DNA of 5,180 nt, taken from NCBI GenBank assembly GCA_020851915.1, contig JADZBT010000080.1, forward strand, positions 1-5,180, in the 5' to 3' direction. Each line of letters begins with the position of its first letter. Within the stretch, counting starts at the first letter, position 1. Shown piece after piece: positions 5,165 through 5,180 of this stretch. A model generated the notes under the pieces. That model made no database searches and was not told the DNA's origin. It saw only the letters and a program-made list of their open reading frames with translations. This stretch comes from Alphaproteobacteria bacterium. Lineage in GTDB: Bacteria > Pseudomonadota > Alphaproteobacteria > Rickettsiales > RI-342. A program made the translations under genes and the position numbers.

Positions 5165-5180
5165 ATGGGCGAAGAACGGC
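5165..5180 (+). CDS. Start of a further gene, cut by the window edge
   Basis: An ATG with a good AGGAG 5 bases upstream begins 15 bases after the folC stop and reads MGEER before the sequence ends. The short gap and same strand suggest co-transcription with folC. Five residues are too few to name a product. In many alphaproteobacteria a thioredoxin gene follows folC, but nothing seen here tests that. Confidence 0.55.

Overview
The window reads as chromosomal DNA of an alphaproteobacterium with moderately high GC. The evidence is a FabI with the alphaproteobacterial-style HAIAYSDKNEL and VDSGYHVVGMK segments, fabI followed directly by aroC, a Rickettsia-type 17 kDa surface antigen lipoprotein, and an alphaproteobacterial-style FolC. 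The genus cannot be told from this stretch. No mobile element, CRISPR array, tRNA or rRNA was seen.

Layout. Positions 1-434 (minus strand) hold the N-terminal 144 residues of a FieF-type cation diffusion facilitator whose 3' end lies outside the window. A 133-base divergent control region (435-567) separates it from a plus-strand gene run. That run is: a glycine-zipper outer-membrane lipoprotein (568-1044); fabI, enoyl-ACP reductase (1111-1902); aroC, chorismate synthase (1903-2973, abutting fabI with no gap); a compound palindromic intergenic repeat that probably also terminates transcription (2984-3061); a secreted phytochelatin-synthase-like cysteine peptidase (3073-3930); folC, dihydrofolate/folylpolyglutamate synthase (3914-5149, overlapping the previous gene); and the first codons of another gene with a strong ribosome binding site (from 5165).

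How the genes relate. fabI (fatty acid elongation) and aroC (last step of the shikimate pathway) are housekeeping genes that are probably translationally coupled. Chorismate from AroC feeds p-aminobenzoate and so folate, which FolC completes and polyglutamylates, but the repeat/terminator suggests two transcription units. The least ordinary part is the phytochelatin-synthase-like gene. It has an intact Gln/Cys/His/Asp catalytic set and a signal peptide, so it should act outside the cytoplasm. It is tightly coupled to folC, another enzyme of gamma-glutamyl chemistry.

I did not find a clearly new multi-gene system. The best leads are the coupling of the PCS-like gene to folC, the compound palindrome, a possible non-AUG start that would extend FabI, and a shortened region in FolC.
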